This document shows, one piece after another, positions 33,586 through 34,363 of a DNA stretch of 34,363 nucleotides. The notes beneath the pieces were generated by a model. It saw only the letters and a list, made by a program, of their open reading frames with translations, was not told the origin of the DNA and did no database searches. This DNA is from a virus. The position numbers and the translations under genes are program-made. Numbering within the stretch: position 1 is the stretch's first letter; the number at the start of each line of letters is the position of its first letter. The DNA lies in IMG/VR virus record IMGVR_UViG_3300008267_000707, positions 1 through 34,363 of that record; one strand, 5' to 3'.

Positions 33586-34363
33586 ATGAAGAACGCCACC
33601 ACTCCCAAGTCCTGCTCCTACTGCGGCAACATCGGCCACACCGTTCGCACCTGTGCGAATAAGGCTGCTGGTGCGCCCTCTCTTGCCGATATCAAGCGAC
33701 AGGAGCGTGCTAATGCGCGCCTTGCCGCTATTGCCGAAAAGGAAGCCGCAAAGGCCGCGAAGGCTGCTGCAAAGGAAGCCGCAAAGGCTGAAAAGGCCCG
33801 TGTCAAGGCTGAAAACCGCAGTTGGCGTTCCCGTCGTCAAATTTGCTCTTTTTGCGGTAATTACGGACATTCCCGCACAGCCTGTGCCACGCTTAAGGAG
33901 ACTCGCGTTCGCGTTGTGGCGTTCCATCGTGCTTGGCGTGCAAAGGTGTGGGATAGGATTAAGCATCTGCCCTACGGTGTCGGCGCGATGCTTGACTTCC
34001 GTGGATGGGGAACCCACATGAAGAATGGGCAAATTTGTAGTGGTCGCCCGCAGGGTGCAGACCGACAGATTGTTGTTGGTATCAATCTCACCAGCAACCC
34101 GCTTGTACCCTTCTCTTTTGAGGTTACGCCTGTTGCCAACATTGGTGGCGATAAGTATGGTAACAACACCTTTAACGGTTTTGTGCCTTATAACTACCTC
34201 ACTAACGAGTTGGCTATCCGTGTGCGCCGCTATGCGGATTACTACGATACGGACTCGCTTGAGGAGAACGAATACGTTAATCGCTTCAACGTGGAGCCGT
34301 CTGCCGCCACGATTGCCGATACCATCGATGCTCGCGTCGTTGAGGATTGGCTCAATTTCAGCG
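33586..34363 (+). CDS. Double CCHC zinc-knuckle protein, 3'-truncated (at least 259 aa)
   Basis: Two complete CCHC knuckles: C10-S-Y-C13-G-N-I-G-H18-x4-C23 and C87-S-F-C90-G-N-Y-G-H95-x4-C100, the nucleic-acid-binding C-x2-C-x4-H-x4-C pattern of retroviral nucleocapsid and CNBP proteins. Between them is an Ala/Lys/Glu helix (about 45-80, e.g. AEKEAAKAAKAAAKEAAKA). After them is a larger unknown domain: AFHRAWRAKVWDRIKHL, a Gly-rich GWGTHMKNGQICSGRPQG block and IVVGINLTSNPLVPF. The frame is open to the window edge. No family is recognised for the C-terminal part. Likely binds single-stranded nucleic acid. Confidence 0.83.
   Translation, partial: MKNATTPKSCSYCGNIGHTVRTCANKAAGAPSLADIKRQERANARLAAIAEKEAAKAAKAAAKEAAKAEKARVKAENRSWRSRRQICSFCGNYGHSRTACATLKETRVRVVAFHRAWRAKVWDRIKHLPYGVGAMLDFRGWGTHMKNGQICSGRPQGADRQIVVGINLTSNPLVPFSFEVTPVANIGGDKYGNNTFNGFVPYNYLTNELAIRVRRYADYYDTDSLEENEYVNRFNVEPSAATIADTIDARVVEDWLNFS

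Overview
The window is part of a large tailed-phage genome, probably myovirus-like. All 76 protein genes called here, the tmRNA and the tRNAs lie on the + strand, packed with ATGA/TAATG overlaps. The gene mix is typical of big lytic phages: a C-family replicative DNA polymerase, UV-damage endonuclease, dUTPase, IMP dehydrogenase-like enzyme, thymidine kinase, ClpP-like protease, GroEL, two thioredoxins, ssrA (tmRNA) and 14 tRNAs. The host is not identifiable. Promoters are excellent bacterial sigma-70 sites (TTGAC-N17-TATATT/TATAGT/TAAGAT), so the host is a bacterium with ordinary housekeeping promoters. One exported protein (28521) recalls, from memory only, proteins of Bdellovibrio- or Myxococcus-type bacteria.

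Layout. 1-2.7 kb: 5'-truncated DNA polymerase III alpha, then a terminator. 2.8-4.7 kb: four consecutive proteins, one a Nudix hydrolase, sharing a short N-terminal leader that looks like a detachable targeting tag. 4.7-8.7 kb: uvsE behind a promoter embedded in a long hairpin, then nucleotide and redox genes (dut, DUF3310, thioredoxin, IMPDH-like) and a small ribbon-helix-helix candidate. 8.7-13.3 kb: an acidic scaffold-like protein, ClpP-like protease, a 538-aa conserved unknown and GroEL, the last two enzymes with their own sigma-70 promoters. 13.3-20.2 kb: small unknowns, an AT-hook protein, a cupin, a large two-frame protein that looks joined by a -1 frameshift, a HAD phosphatase, and the first of many 'GDLV' proteins.

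20.2-24.9 kb: a structured RNA closed by a 29-bp stem, thymidine kinase, tmRNA, 14 tRNAs with encoded CCA, and a PD-(D/E)XK endonuclease directly behind the tRNAs. 25-34.4 kb: a Mom-like DNA-modification protein, then a dense early-type accessory region of tiny genes. It holds most of the SH3-like 'GDLV' proteins (about 22 in the window), zinc-ribbon proteins, very small membrane proteins and a double CCHC zinc-knuckle protein running off the end.

Three expression classes can be proposed: sigma-70 promoters with normal leaders; sigma-70 promoters with the ATG at about +1 (leaderless mRNA); and a CTATTTAWA motif 18-20 nt before the ATG of four virion-like or exported genes, a candidate late promoter. 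The strongest leads are the SH3-like family, the shared leader peptide, the 235-nt structured RNA, the leaderless promoters and the endonuclease/Mom pair.
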